Part shown: positions 48,801 to 62,000 of the stretch, piece after piece
Layout of the letters: the number at the start of each line of letters is the position of its first letter
How positions within the stretch are numbered: the first letter of the stretch is position 1
NCBI GenBank assembly: GCA_947044365.1
Contig: OX345645.1
Location: 5,895,741-5,959,740, forward strand
Length of the DNA stretch: 64,000 bases
Direction: 5' to 3'
Source: Petrosia ficiformis
Taxonomy: Eukaryota > Porifera > Demospongiae > Haplosclerida > Petrosiidae
Position numbers and translations under genes: made by a program
Notes under the pieces: model-generated
The model's database searches: none
What the model was told of the DNA's origin: nothing
Seen by the model: only the letters and a program-made list of their open reading frames with translations

Positions 48801-51800
48801 ATGTTCCATGTTCTACTCCTCCCCTCTTGTTCAGAAAGACATCCTCCATGTCCCTTAATGAGTCCAAGTTGTCCAAACTTGTGTTCATCAACATCTGATA
48901 ATTCATGTTTGTAATAATCTCGTAACTCCTTACTATATATATCACTTTCAGGTATAAGTTCATCAGTTTGTGGTGAAGATGATGATAATCCTGATGAATA
49001 TAACAATCATTACAAAGTATAATATACTAGACTGCATGCCTGCACGATTATGGATGGTGATATGCACTACTATGCATCTGTGTTCTAGTAAAAAAGTGAT
49101 TTGCCTGTATATTCCGATAAAGGTACATGTGGCTCACACACATCAAATCATAATGCTGGTAACACTTACTCATCTACTATAAACATATCCAATTCCAGGT
49201 GTGTGGATGAAAGGGGTGAATGATATATAAATTAGCACTAAAACTCCTACCTAAACTCTTAACCCTACAATCAAGAATGAAAGTCCCAGGAATGATGACA
49301 AATCCAGAAGAACAATTCATAATTCAGAACAGGATGAATATAGCCACTATATATCATACAATACTAACTAAGTGTACCTAAACCTATAATAAATATATAA
49401 GTAGTCAGTAATTATCACTTAATTAAGACCAAAGCTTGATTCTTTCCATTTGTTTCTACATTGTGGTTTATTATTATTTCAGAATTACATAATAACGATA
49501 ATAATTATATCAACTACTATGTAGAATAAACTATTCCACTTACCACATTCTTGTTTCAGTTGGTTTGCTAATAAATTTTCTCCTACCATATCAAGTGTAG
49601 TGGATAATTTCAGTAGCCCTTCTTTATATGTGGAGAAACTTGTATCTTTCCTCAACCATTTATTGAACATTTCTAACACACAGCTTGACATTCTATCACG
49701 ATTATTATATTCAATCTCTTCTACAACAGAACCTAATTCTAGTAGTTGTCCAACACGTTTCCAATCCCTCAGGATAGTAATCTGGGCTACTCGTCTCTGT
49801 AATCTCTCTCGATCATCAGTATTTAATATTTTCTTTGTTACTGTTACACCATCACTCTCTTCATGTTCATCTTTTGATATATCTGAAGTAGCAAGATTGT
49901 ATGGTAAGCAAACATGTATACATATTTGTGTAGTATATACAAGGTTCTTAAGTTTTTTTAAAATTTTTATGGCCGGTAGGGCCATCCCTATGATTGCTTT
50001 CCCACGGGTTCGAACTATATATATATATATATTATGTTTGTGTCCACTTGCGCGAGTATGCGTTGTATACGTAGTTAAGGGGGCTCAGTCAATTAATGGG
50101 CGTGGCGCGTAAAAGAACGCGCGCTCAAGCACTACAGACCAGCTGCAGCAGAAAGAAAGCTGTGTAGTTTACGTAGAAAGTGGAACTAACAGCTAACTAT
50201 TCTACCTGAAATATATTCCTAAAGTTCTACAAGGTTCTTTAAAAGGTAAAGAGAGTAGATAATCCAAATATTAACTATAATAGGCTGTTGTGTTTCCAGC
50301 ATGATAAAGTTAGCCATGATTACCGATTACTGAATGCTGGACACCATAAAGCAATGATAGGGATACTTTTTTCTCTATATACACTTGTTCTTATCGAGAA
50401 GTATGAAATTTTATTGTCATTAATACCACTGAAGTCAAATATTTGATAAATCAAAATTAAACGAAAACATTTTGGGAAGCCACACACCATGTTTGAAGTG
50501 TGGGGTATTATCCCCATGAATAGTTTGAATCAAAGCCACTGTGAAATGGATTGTAATGTATTCTCAGAGTTAAACACCATATATATAGTTTAACAGTTAT
50601 TGTTTTAAATTTTGAGATTCAGTTTTTGGAGGCAAATGTGGCTAGACCAAGAATATATCCTCATTTACTTAATAAAAGTATTTTTGAGCAAGGTGAGTGG
50701 TTTATGAGCTGGAGTTTGTGGGGAAGCTTCCCATACCTGACAGTAAGAATTATCTTTCAATATAGTGTAATGAATACAATAATTAGTGGTGTGTGATAAT
50801 ATTTGTTACTAAAATTATTTACATGATTAATCTGTATTAGCAATGAAGTCCACAGTAAAACAGACACTCTCTTTCCAGGAAACAACATGACCATGCACAG
50901 CCAAACTCAAACCACTGACCATTTAGCTCAAGCTCTAACCACTAGTCGTGTGCCCCTACTCTTAGGGGTCAGCATGGCTTAATGGCTCTTAGGGTCAGCA
51001 TGGCTTAGCGGTTAGAGTTGAGCCTCTTGATCAAACGGTCAGTGGTTCAAGTTTGGCTGCAGTCGTGTTGTTTCCTGGAAAGAGAGTGTCTGTTATTCTG
51101 TGGACTTCATTGCCAATGTAACACCGTTAGGAAGGTTTCTTCCTAATTAACTTCTCTTAGGATTTTTTGGCCCTGCCGTCACTAAACACTCAGCTACGCC
51201 CCTGGTACAAAGAGAGTTGTTGTTGTCTTTGTAGCTGAATTGGGTCGGTTGTTGTAGAAGATAAGAAGGAACTATCACATGGGTGCTACACTTCCTTTTA
51301 TAGCATATGGTATTTAACTATAATTACCTTCTCCACTTAGTTTTTTCTTCATTGTGTCTGCAGTATCTTTCTCTCCACACCTGTCTACTGATGATATTAA
51401 CACTCTCCATGATGCTTCTGATGTGTTCTTAATCCACCAATCCAATGCTATTTCCATTGCGTACTCAAATGCTTCATCTTCCTTTATTATAGCTCTCATC
51501 TTTTCCTTTTGTTCTAGAGGAACATTCAAGATACTTGTTAATCGATTCCAATTGCTCTTAAAATTAAACCCACAATCACTGAGCAGAATTACCGCTTTGC
51601 CAGGAGTAATCTCTGATATTGAATATAGAAAAAAAAAGCAAGCAATTATACTACATGAAATATATAGATCATATTTATCTAGTAGGTTATATACATGTGT
51701 GTTTAGTACTATATTAAACATAGTAATAACTAACCCACAGGTCCAGGATTTGATTCCACATCACCAGAGAGTATCAGTAGTATAAATATACACACAGTTA

Positions 51801-52029
51801 GTGGATACAACCACACACTAGTATGACTGAGTAATGTTCTAAGAATATTCATACACATTCCAGGAGGTTCGTACTTCCTGTGATAGTCTTTCATACTTGG
51901 ATGACTTTGCATGTTAACAAGTCTGCTTTTCCTCTTGACAGACTTCATACCACCACACCACATTCCAATAGAAACTCTCCATTGTATGAGATCAATCATT
52001 ATGAATATCTGTATGGAAACAATATTCAA
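45854..52029 (-). CDS. NLR2: 2A leader - Death - Death - NACHT - LRR receptor
   Basis: Close paralogue of NLR1, 1351 residues. Exons 51735-52029, 51328-51612, 49544-49882 and 45854-48990, all phase 1. The leader starts 11 residues earlier than in NLR1 (MNIVSIQIF before the shared MIDLIQW) and has the hydrophobic segment and GDVESNPGP at 89-97. Two Death-fold domains follow; the second is more diverged (LRDWKRVGQLLELGSVVEEI). Walker A is GPPGVGKTT at 406-414 and Walker B LLLILDGWDEF is identical to NLR1. The LRR half differs at many sites, with small insertions and deletions, and the final residues differ (DGMGYEEEWN versus SLEELNIFL). The third coding exon is separated from the second by an intron of about 1.45 kb filled by two mobile elements absent from NLR1. 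The frame is intact throughout. Confidence 0.88.
49986..50362. mobile_element. MITE, CCCTATGATTGCTTT family, in NLR2 intron
   Basis: About 377 bp from CCCTATGATTGCTTTCCCAC to ATAAAGCAATGATAGGG. The matching intron of NLR1 (25824-26212) is short and lacks it, so the insertion is younger than the duplication. Confidence 0.85.
50840..51113. mobile_element. fold-back element with tRNA-like arms, in NLR2 intron
   Basis: Arms of about 80-120 bp are inverted copies: GCAATGAAGTCCACAG ... AGACACTCTCTTTCCAGGAA at the left and its reverse at the right. The right arm also contains box A-like TGGCTTAGCGGTTAGAG and box B-like GTGGTTCAAGT, and the left arm the diverged inverse. Hence it looks like two tRNA-derived units placed head to head. 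It is absent from NLR1. Confidence 0.75.
51739..51765 (-). other. 2A-like ribosome-skipping motif of NLR2
   Basis: GDVESNPGP, identical to NLR1, directly after the hydrophobic run IFILLILS and one residue before the end of exon 1. The flanking leader has drifted (for example YEPPGMCMN versus ESEYVGVC), whereas the motif is unchanged. Confidence 0.85.
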
Positions 52030-52235
52030 TATTTAGGATTCATGTATGATAGTCTAGTATATAAATTGTTTCCATCAGGCTTATGCAAGGTATTACTATG
52101 TTATACAGTCATGAACTCATAATAAGATTAGAAACAAAGGAAAACTGAATAACGTCAGGACCTTCTGATATCTGGTCAGGCAGGCACTCTTACCATCTGC
52201 ACCTCCATGCAGACTTCTTGAAGCCAGGACACTAT

Positions 52236-53190
52236 GTAAGGGAGCACTGCTAGCAAGCTAGATTTACAGAATGCTTATCGTATTTTATTTATCCAGCTGG
52301 ACAAACACATGTTATTGGGAGTTAGATGGAGAGGCCAGGTGATCCTGGACGTACTCTGCCATTCAGTCTATGCTCGGCACGCAAAATCCTCACCATAGTG
52401 GTAGATGCTCTGCTGTGGGTGATGCAGGCATTCAACATGTCATATATTGTATTACCTCTCAGAACAGCTTTAGCTGGGACAATCTTAGTTGGCAAGCAAC
52501 ACTGTCAATCTCGACTCCTAAAAAGATGATGAGGGTGCTTGGGCTATCGATTTTGTGGAGGGAAACTGGCATGCCTATCATTGCACAAACTTGTAGTGCT
52601 TTACTTAGACTGTTAGAACACTGGAAAGAGTTGTGGCTACCTATGAATACAAAGTCATTCTCTATGTCAAAATAGCCAAACATCATAATTGTTGCACAAA
52701 GTGTGAATTCCATGCAGTTGCTTATTGGTTCACTCGATCATGCTGCTTCTGTCATTTGCCCAGGTAGCACTTTCCTCTGGGGACATATTGAGGTTCTATC
52801 AGCTGGCTCAGACATTCACAATTATGTAAGGCTGAACACACTATATATAGTGTGAGCAGATCTCCAGCGATGAAATATGTAATATGTAATATGGAATCAG
52901 CTTTATGCTGGCACCATACCAAGCCGACCACATTCTGTCAGATGCATCAGATTCATGGGGATGAGGGATCATTTGTGCTCTAGCGTTGATTCGAATTCAA
53001 TGGCCACCAGACTGGCAAGAAGAGAACATAGCAATAGAGAACTGATGCTCATGGTAGGCAGGGCAGAAAAGCTCTCTGGGCTCCCCATTGGTACGGAGCT
53101 GCAGTCCATTGCGATTGTGACAACTGACAGTGGTATCAGCACTTAAATCAGGCTGGGTAAAGTTCCCCTGTTCCTGAAACACATTTATAA
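52236..53190. pseudogene. degenerate DIRS-like retroelement fragment, partly inverted
   Basis: On the + strand, 52240-52470 reads like a DIRS reverse transcriptase (NAYR-like start, then LPFSLCSARKILTIVVDALL). On the - strand, 52459-52713 encodes a later RT block (MIGMPVSLHKIDSPSTLIIF, then LGVEIDS and LRLSQLKL). On the + strand again, 52920-53160 resembles the RNase H region (LSDASDSWG, IQWPPDWQEENIAI, LTVVSALKSG) with several stops. The middle piece is thus inverted relative to its neighbours. No intact gene remains. The assignment rests on remembered family motifs. Confidence 0.65.
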
Positions 53191-53199
53191 TCAAAACTG

Positions 53200-54174
53200 T
53201 TTTATGTTAACATGGGTACACCCAATAAACAGGTTACGCATTGCCTATTCTTTTTTTCTGTGCATTTCAACTTCAACATTTCAGCCAAGCATATTAAAGG
53301 TTCAGAGAAACCATGCTTAATATTATTATTTTTACAAGTTAAAAATCGACAGGGCATAATATAATTAGTCTTGAGTTGCCAAAGTACCCCATTACAGGAT
53401 AGGACCATCTGGATACTCTCATCACAAAACTTTGGCAAACTATCACATGACATAATCAGCGGATGATTAACCAAAATTAATGAATTAATTTACAAATAAT
53501 TATTGAGTGATGGATAGAGCAGAGCACTTTACTATCCCTTGTGATGTCTGCCATGTTTTGATTAGCCCTGAACATATTCATGTAGGAGGCACAGTTTTGC
53601 GATGGCAGTATTCAGATGATGCCATCCTGTAACGTAGGATGTTGGGATGTGAGACTGACAATAACCTATCAGTTGTGTAATAGTAGCTATCAAACATAAA
53701 TTGACATAGTTGGCAAGTCAACCGCTTTGAATAACACTTTCGCATCTATAATTAACATGGACTTTTTGGTTTATGAACAAATATAATTACACACAATAAA
53801 TCTGTTGGAAGGGTGTGGTTAATCTCATTGCTTGATGAATACTGAGATGATTCGTAATTAACATTCCTTTAGGCGTCATGTGACAGCTACAATCAGAGTG
53901 GTACTGCACACATTCCTGAAGTACTCACAGAAAGTCAACAAGTCACCGGAATCACATTTTGGGCCCTACAACTACAGGATGGCCAGAGAGACTAGGGTAT
54001 TACACATATACCAGATATGCAACATGAATTTAATTATGGACTTTAAAATAAAATTCACTGAGCGTGTTAATACTAGGTATGTAATTACTTTATACACTGC
54101 AGGAATTCCGAGGAACTGCACTACTCATAAATCTGTGCCATACCAGATCCTTCCTCTCATGCAAAATGGCTGGC
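53200..54174. other. intergenic, duplicated with unit B upstream region
   Basis: Matches 30058-30900 with small differences. No gene seen. Confidence 0.6.
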
Positions 54175-54893
54175 CTAGTCTCACGTAGCTAGAGCCATCC
54201 TAAAAGGGAAGGTTCTGGGGACAAGCCTATATGCACTCTGTTCAAGTACCACTGGATGTTGGGTGTAAAACTCCTTAAGAGCTACATTGAGTCCCCTCCC
54301 CTCATCGTGTCAAAGTGGCTAATGGCAGATTGCTGTGCTCTCAGTGAGTGTGATGTTAGTAAAGATACAGAGAAGTCTAACAGATTGAAATTGTATGGAG
54401 ACAGTAAAGAAGCCACTAGAAAAAGGTTGGAATTGTTTTCTTATCAAGAACTATTGTTGGACTAGACTTGGCTATGCCACAAGTGTAAGAATGAAATTGA
54501 TGAGTATTTCGAGCTTATTTAGGAGATCAATGCAAAGAGAGTGTATTTAGTGAAAAAATTGCAGAGTGTATATAGCTGCCTTTGGTGAACCAACAGGTAG
54601 AAAAAAATCTGGCAGAAGACCATAAATCAGGGATTTCCCATATCCTGTGGGTAAAGACGCAAAAATGTCGTTATCTTCAACAAATCTGAAAATACATTCT
54701 CTCTATTTTTCTTTCAATGCAGCGACAGCAGCTTTTCTCATAGATAATGCTATTGCACTCCCTACAGCCATATATGTAAAGTATGAATATAATTTGTTAA
54801 CTTCATGAATATGATTTAGATAATCATGACACTTTAAGTAGGCTTGTCCCCAGACCCTTCCCTTTTAGGATGGTTCTTGTTACTTGAGACTAG
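54175..54893. mobile_element. 719-bp DNA transposon with ~56-bp inverted ends
   Basis: Ends beginning CTAGTCTCACGTAGCTAGAG and the inverse of CTAGTCTCAAGTAACAAGAA, both continuing into CCATCCTAAAAGGGAAGG and CTGGGGACAAGCCTA. The duplicated unit upstream of copy B keeps the empty site (GGGGCTGGCCCACC near 30890). At the filled site GGCTGGC precedes the element and GGCCGGC follows it, suggesting a 7-8 bp target duplication. It contains a 69-codon open frame (54256-54465) without recognisable domains. Superfamily uncertain. Confidence 0.8.
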
Positions 54894-55194
54894 GGCCGGC
54901 TCACAAAACTAAAACTGAAAGTGCAATGAATAAGGTGTTTCTGGATGTAACTGACGGTGGAATTACATCATCCGGATTGAGTAAAATTATTCTAGGGTTT
55001 ATCATTGTTAGGGTTGGATGAGGTTTTATACAAGCAATCGTTTCTATTTGTTAGTAGCAATGGTTACATCAATAAACTCCCAATAAATACATTGTGTAGT
55101 CTCACTGGCCCTCCCAAATACAGGCTGGCCAGCAAGACCATAGGCTGTGCACTTCCTCTAATAAGTGAGACAGAAAATAAACTATCTAGGAATG

Positions 55195-56055
55195 TAAAAG
55201 TAACATACCAAATAAGTTTCTTTATCGACGAGCCACGCCCTTATCTGTTTTGGAATCGAGTGGGACACACACTTTATCTTTACTCAGTCTGTATAATTAT
55301 TGGGCAGTTCCTGTAATAAATTATTATTTATGTAATAATAACTTTGTAATAATAATAATTATATTTATATAAGTAGCACAAGTCCGTATATAATAACATA
55401 CCAAATCAGTTTTCTTCCAAGCGGTCAGCTTGACGAGCCACGCCCTTCTTTTCTGTTTGTACGGGACTTGGACTCTCCCTTTCTCTTTGCAAAAAAATAT
55501 GTAGTTTGTATATTGTGCACTTCCTGCAATACAATTAGTTAAGCACTAACATGAATTATAATTATATAAGCAGCAGAAGTAAGTAGATATAGTAACATAC
55601 CAAATCAATCTCCTTTCAAGCGGTCAGCTCTTCTATTTTTGACGAGCCACGCCTTCTTGTTGCACTCGCCCTTTCTTTTCAGCAGTCTATATATTGTGGA
55701 TTTCCTGTAATAAAATTAGAAATGTACTCGTATATAGTTATATAGCAACAGAAGTGTGTATATAGTAACATACCAAATCAGTTTCCTTTTAAGCTAAAAT
55801 GCTTGTCTAGCTCTGTTTTGACGAGTCGCGCTCTTCTTCTCAGAATAGCAATAGCTTGACGGCAAACTGCCTGTAATAAAATTAATAGAATCTTAGCTAT
55901 GTAGAGTTATATATAGTTGTATAAAGGACAGAAGAACGTCTATAGCAACATACCAAATCAGTTTCAAGCGCCTCTGTTTTGACTAGCTACACCCCTCTTT
56001 ATGTGCGTAGCTTATGTACGTCCTCGGCTTAATTAATGACCCGCCCTTTCTCTTC
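55195..56055 (+). repeat. tandem array of ~180-bp units upstream of MTMR copy C
   Basis: Five units of the array described at 31785-33990 (AACATACCAAATCAGTTT..., GACGAGCCACGCCCTT...). It ends about 30 bp before the exon 1 ATG. Confidence 0.85.
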
Positions 56056-56086
56056 TGCGTGGGTGTACTCCACCTTCTCTTCAAAT

Positions 56087-59000
56087 ATGGCCGGTATGAG
56101 TTCTGGAAAAATATCTACACCTCCCTCAACATCAATACCAGAAGCATCACCTGAACTTCTACCAGGTCAGTAACTATAAAATATGTTTAGATAGTAATTT
56201 TAATGAGGAATACTATGTTATATGTATTACTGATTACTGTTTTGAAGTGTGATCTAGAATGAAACTCTGGAATAAGACTTTAAAGTTGTAGTTAGCTATT
56301 ACAATTTTGTAGTTTAGTAGTCCCAAGGGCAATGCTTGTATCTTTACTTGCCTGTATAACTTCCTCATTTTGAACAGCACAGTCTTTTAAAACTCACTTC
56401 ATGTAGTTGAACAGAAGATCTAAAGGGGCATTTCCAAACTGAAATTTGTACGCTTAACGTCATAGTGATGCTAAAGGGGTGGGGTGTGTGTGCGCATGAT
56501 GCTAAACATTTAAAAGGAAGGAAGCACAAGTTAATATGATACACTGAAGTATTCATTAATGACATTAAGAGGAGGGGGGTCTTGCAGGAACGTCACTGTG
56601 ACGTTAAGTGTATAAGTTTCAGTTTGGAGATGCCCCCTTAGAAAGCCATAGCTGCCAAAATCATGCTTCATTAGTTGCAACAAGTCTAGTATTTGTAAGT
56701 ACAGTAACTAGATACAACATCCACACTTAGTGTCTTTATAACTTTCATTACTTATAATTTTCAATTGTCTAGTTATATTATATGTTTATATTTTCAGGTG
56801 AAGTACTTGTTGGTCATGCTCCTAATACACAATTGATATTATATGATATCAGTACCCCTGTTGATATTCCAGATACAATCACAGGAACATTATTTATTAC
56901 TAACTATCAACTTTGTTTCAGACCTATCCCATTTCTTGTTGAAAAGGTATATAGTATATATCAATACAAATTATTATCAAGAAATAAGTTTTATACTTTA
57001 CATTAATATTATCATACATTAATTTAGTGTTATTGATATAGTGTGTTTAGTATGGTTACTAAGGATCATTACTATCAATGGGATTAATATTTATAATTAT
57101 ACTTGTATCACATATCAGTACTTGAAATAGTTTTCTAAAGCGTCCAGCGGAAACATCTGGACAAAACAATACTTGAGTGAATTTGACCATCAAGTTGTGA
57201 ATATTGTCCAAACTAAAAGCAAGTTTCAATAACATACCCACATAGTACCCAGGATTGCATTTAGAGAATGTGGTGGGAGGGTTGACATTCATCCTTGGAA
57301 TTTGTTTGCTAACAAGCACACTACAATAATCCTGTACATTACACATCCCATAAAAGTCTTTATTTATTTATTTATCACTTCCCCTCAACAAATTTTCTTA
57401 ACAAAGGTCTGTACCCATTTATGACTTATGTGATATAGAAGTAACCAGAGTTTTTGATACATTTTGAAGCATGGGCCAAATTGGGCCAACAATAGTTAGT
57501 GTGTATGCTATCTTGAGCCAATTAACAATTAATTAATTAATTAATGAGTTAATGCTGTTAGTGATGATATAATTAAATGTGCCATCTGGCCCAAAGTGAA
57601 AACTGTGCTGTGCCAAATAAGAAAGCCCTTATCAAAATCTCTGCAAGTATACATGTACATATACACATGCCCATGACTGCTCTTGACTGATAATTTACCT
57701 TTCTCTGAGGTTACTTATTGTATTCTATATTTTTCAGTTGTCATTATTAAACAAGTCAATAGTTAAATCAAGTGAACACATTCCATTAACTTACATCATA
57801 CAAGCTCAAACAAGTGAGTGCATGTAAAATTACATTGTATTAATGTGACATGAGGGTGAGGCTTAATAAAGGTCATACAAGATTAGATAATACACTAGTG
57901 AAGAGTGTGCGTTATTTAATGGAGACTGTTACTTACATGTACTGTATATACATGTAGTATACATGTATGTGTACATGTAGTATACATGTACATGTACATG
58001 TAGTATACATGTACATGTAGCATAGTTATGTACATGTAATATTATAATTATTATGATTATCATTTTACACAGTTAGTAGTGGTAAGAAAAGAGAATTAAA
58101 ATCAAAGGCTACAATGCCTAAGAAGATTTCTGAATTAGAAATTATATGCAAGGTATAGTTACATGTATAATTACATGTGTATTAGAAAACAAAACGAGTA
58201 CATGTATGATTTGATGATGATATATCTAGTCAAACAAGATGGGACATTTGTACATAACTATCACTGTACATTTTACAATACTGTAGTTGATGGATACATG
58301 TACATGTACATGTATGTGCATGTACCTACACAGTACATATACACATGTACATGTATATTGTATACACAGTACATGTACGTGTATATATATATATATATAT
58401 TATATGTTCTTTTATTAGTAATGGGTGTGTCTGAATAAAGATATGTTCCTACCTCATTTTATTTTCTGATATACATGTAAATATACAATGTACATGTACA
58501 TGTACATGTATGATTTTACATGTACATGTACATTTATATTATAATCATTTTAAAATTGTTTTATAGGATATGAGAAGATTGGTTTTCAATTTTAAAAATT
58601 GTGAAAAATCTGATACCATACATGTAAGTATTGAACAATAATTTATAATATACTTACCTCTTAGAGGAGTGATAGTGTGTGGAATTTATATGGGAAGTTA
58701 GGCAAAAGTTTAATTTGAAAGACTTTGGGGGATGATGTACGGTACAGGGGTATTGCACTGTGACTATTGTATTGGAGAAACTAAGAAGGGTGAGGGTTGA
58801 TGACATTTCAACACACTGTACTTTGAGTAGTATTAACATTTCTACACTCAAAATGTGGAATAAAAAATATTATTTTCACAAATTTTTTTATGTATTCAAT
58901 AAGATGGGCAGAACATTCAATATATTTATGTACATGTTTCTACATGTATGTATGTACATACGTATGTATAATTATATTTTTATTTTAGGTAGTCAATTGT

Positions 59001-62000
59001 TTAGGAATGTATTCTTCTCCCTCATCTATCTATCATTTATTTTCATTTGATTATGCCCGAGTGTTGAGGAACAAGAAAAATAATGTAATTACTGCAGGTA
59101 ATTAATAATAGTATTATAAAACAAAGTTGTCAACCTGTTTCCTGATTTTATCATAAACTATTGCAAATATACATGATATTATCAGGAAAGAAAGAAAGAA
59201 AGAAAGACACCTGAGGCAATTGAAAAATGAGAGTTGCCTCAGGTGGGATTCGAACCCACGACACACTGTACTCCAGACAGATGCTCTACCAACTGAGCTA
59301 CCAAGGCAGCCCAGCTGGCAGGGTCCGAATCAAGATTTAACCAAATACTAGGCATTAGGTGAAGGCCGGGGTAATGAAACCACCAAAGCACCAACACCAA
59401 CCTAAGCATATATACTTGATATTATCAGGAAAGAAAGAAAGGAAGAAAGAAAGAAAGACACCTGAGGCAATTGAAAAATGAAAAATGGGAGGTATATGTA
59501 TATGGAGTTGAAAGGAGATTCCTTTCCACTTGCAGATCTCTGATACATGTATTTAATATCATTACACTTTGAGCTCATTATGATATTAGCTTGTTATACA
59601 GTTTATGAGCTATTGATGTTTAGTAGTTAGTTATTTCGGTTTCAATATGGTTACAGACTGATCTGCAAGTAGTGGGAGGGGCTGGCTATACAATTCATCT
59701 GCATGAGTAGAAATATAAGAGATTAAAAACATGTATCTCATTATTTAAATGGTTTATTCACTAGTAATGTGTGTTAGAATGGGGAAAGAAGCAATCATAT
59801 CAAGCTGCTAGAAGATGTACATGTACATGTACATGTAGGTGTGTGTTCCCCTTTAATTTTAGGTCCTGTGAGGTCGCTTCTGGTGGCTACTGGTCCCCAG
59901 AGGGACTGTATACATCTACATGTAGCTTGTGATATTGTTACATGTTGATTTAGTGTATTATATCCGGGAGGTGAGGGAAATTCCCTGTTGTCTTTAGTAT
60001 GATACCATGATGTATAGTAGAAATAAAATTAGATTATAATATAATTATAATTTTTATTATTATTAGATCCAATTCCAACTTTTTTAAATCCCAGAGATTG
60101 GCAAAAGGTAATTCAATAACTATACTATTATCATGATTATATGTAACTACTTTATAATATTATAATATTATATATTATATAATATTATATATTATATAAT
60201 ATTATATACTATTTAATATTATACAGGAATTAGATAGACTGGGTATTAATCAGAAACAATGGAGAGTTACTGAAGCTAATAACAGATTTCTTCTTTGTGA
60301 CAGGTAATCAGAAATGACATATTATACATGTGTGTATTAGTTATTATATTCATCATTATTGTCATCATTATTATGTTACCATAGTTACTGTTTAACATGT
60401 GTGTTACCATGGTTACTAGCTGTGCCCAAATAAGCATATACATGTATAAAATGTAAGTAAAGATTTTTACAATACAGGATTGTTTAAACTTCAAATGTAA
60501 TCAATTATTATAGTATTTCCACCTACAAATACATGTACATGTACATGTATTTGATAATAATTATGATTAACAGGGGAATAGTGTTTAAATACAGTAACCA
60601 TAGTAAATACAAGCTAAACAGTAACCATGGTAACATACATGTACTCTCATTATATATTAGCTCTTATCAATGTGATTTATATCTTATATACATGTACATG
60701 TAGTCAATATAATGTACTATTATCATAACTATTAATAATATATTTCATTGTTCTAGTCTTCCTCCATACATTGTTGTCCCATATAACATCAGTGATGATA
60801 CTTTAGAATATGCTGCTAGTCTTCATAAAGATAATAGATTACCTGTGAGTTAATATTGAACTAATTATTATAATATATAAGAAATCATAGGGATGACCCG
60901 TGGGCTATCTCTATCATTGCTTTTCATCTACATGTACATTTATATTATATTTACATGTACATGTATACATTGTGTATGTTTGTGTCACATGTGACTATGT
61001 ATTGTATATGTACATGTAGTTAAGGAAGTTGCGTCATTCCTGGGGGCTTGATCAATTAACAGGCGAGGGGCATAATAGAATGTGCGCTCTAGCTCCTAAC
61101 ATTCTACAAGATCCTTTAAAAGGAAAGAGAGTAGATATAATCAATAATAGGCTATTGTATTTCAGGCATACGAAAGTCAGTCATGACTTCTGAATGATGA
61201 CAGCACATACAATACATGTATATCTCCATACATGTATATATTTGTAGGTATGGTGTTGGAGTCATCCACACTCTGGTGTATCATTGACTAGAGCATCATT
61301 ACCTGATGAAGATAGATTAGAAGCACCTGATCCAAGGTATGAATTATAATACTAACTAATAAAACACATCTTTATTAATTCATATTTGTGACTGTGAAAG
61401 GAGACCTTGAGATAATATACATACAGTTTACATGCCTTCATTTACAAAATTTACTGAGGGGGGCAACATATTTGCCCCCCTCCCAAATGAAACCCTGGTT
61501 CAAATATACAATGTACATGTACCTGCCTTGGGATAATAGGTTCATCTGTGTACATGTGCATGTACCCTGCCAGCTGGGCTGCCTTGGTAGATCAGTTGGT
61601 AGAGCATCTGTCTGGAGTACAGAGTGTCGTGGGTTTGAATCTCATCTGAGGCAATTCTCATTTTTCCATTGCCTCAGGTGTCTTTCTTTCTTCCTTTCTA
61701 CATCTCCTGTAACATCATGTACATGTACATAACATGTATTAGCGTACATGTACATGTGTTTCTTTTCATAGTTACATGTATGCAGTATCAATGGCTAGAA
61801 ATCTTGATGTACAAGTAGAGAATAAACAAGTAGTTCAGTTCAAGATTCCTGAATGGTGTTCATTTTCTGTTAGAGATATTCATATAGCTTATATCAGACT
61901 ACATTCTTTATGTATATCAGGTATATATATTTAACATGTCTCTATTTGCTGTATAATATATAGGAATTACAGTACATGTACATGTACAATGTACCTGTAT

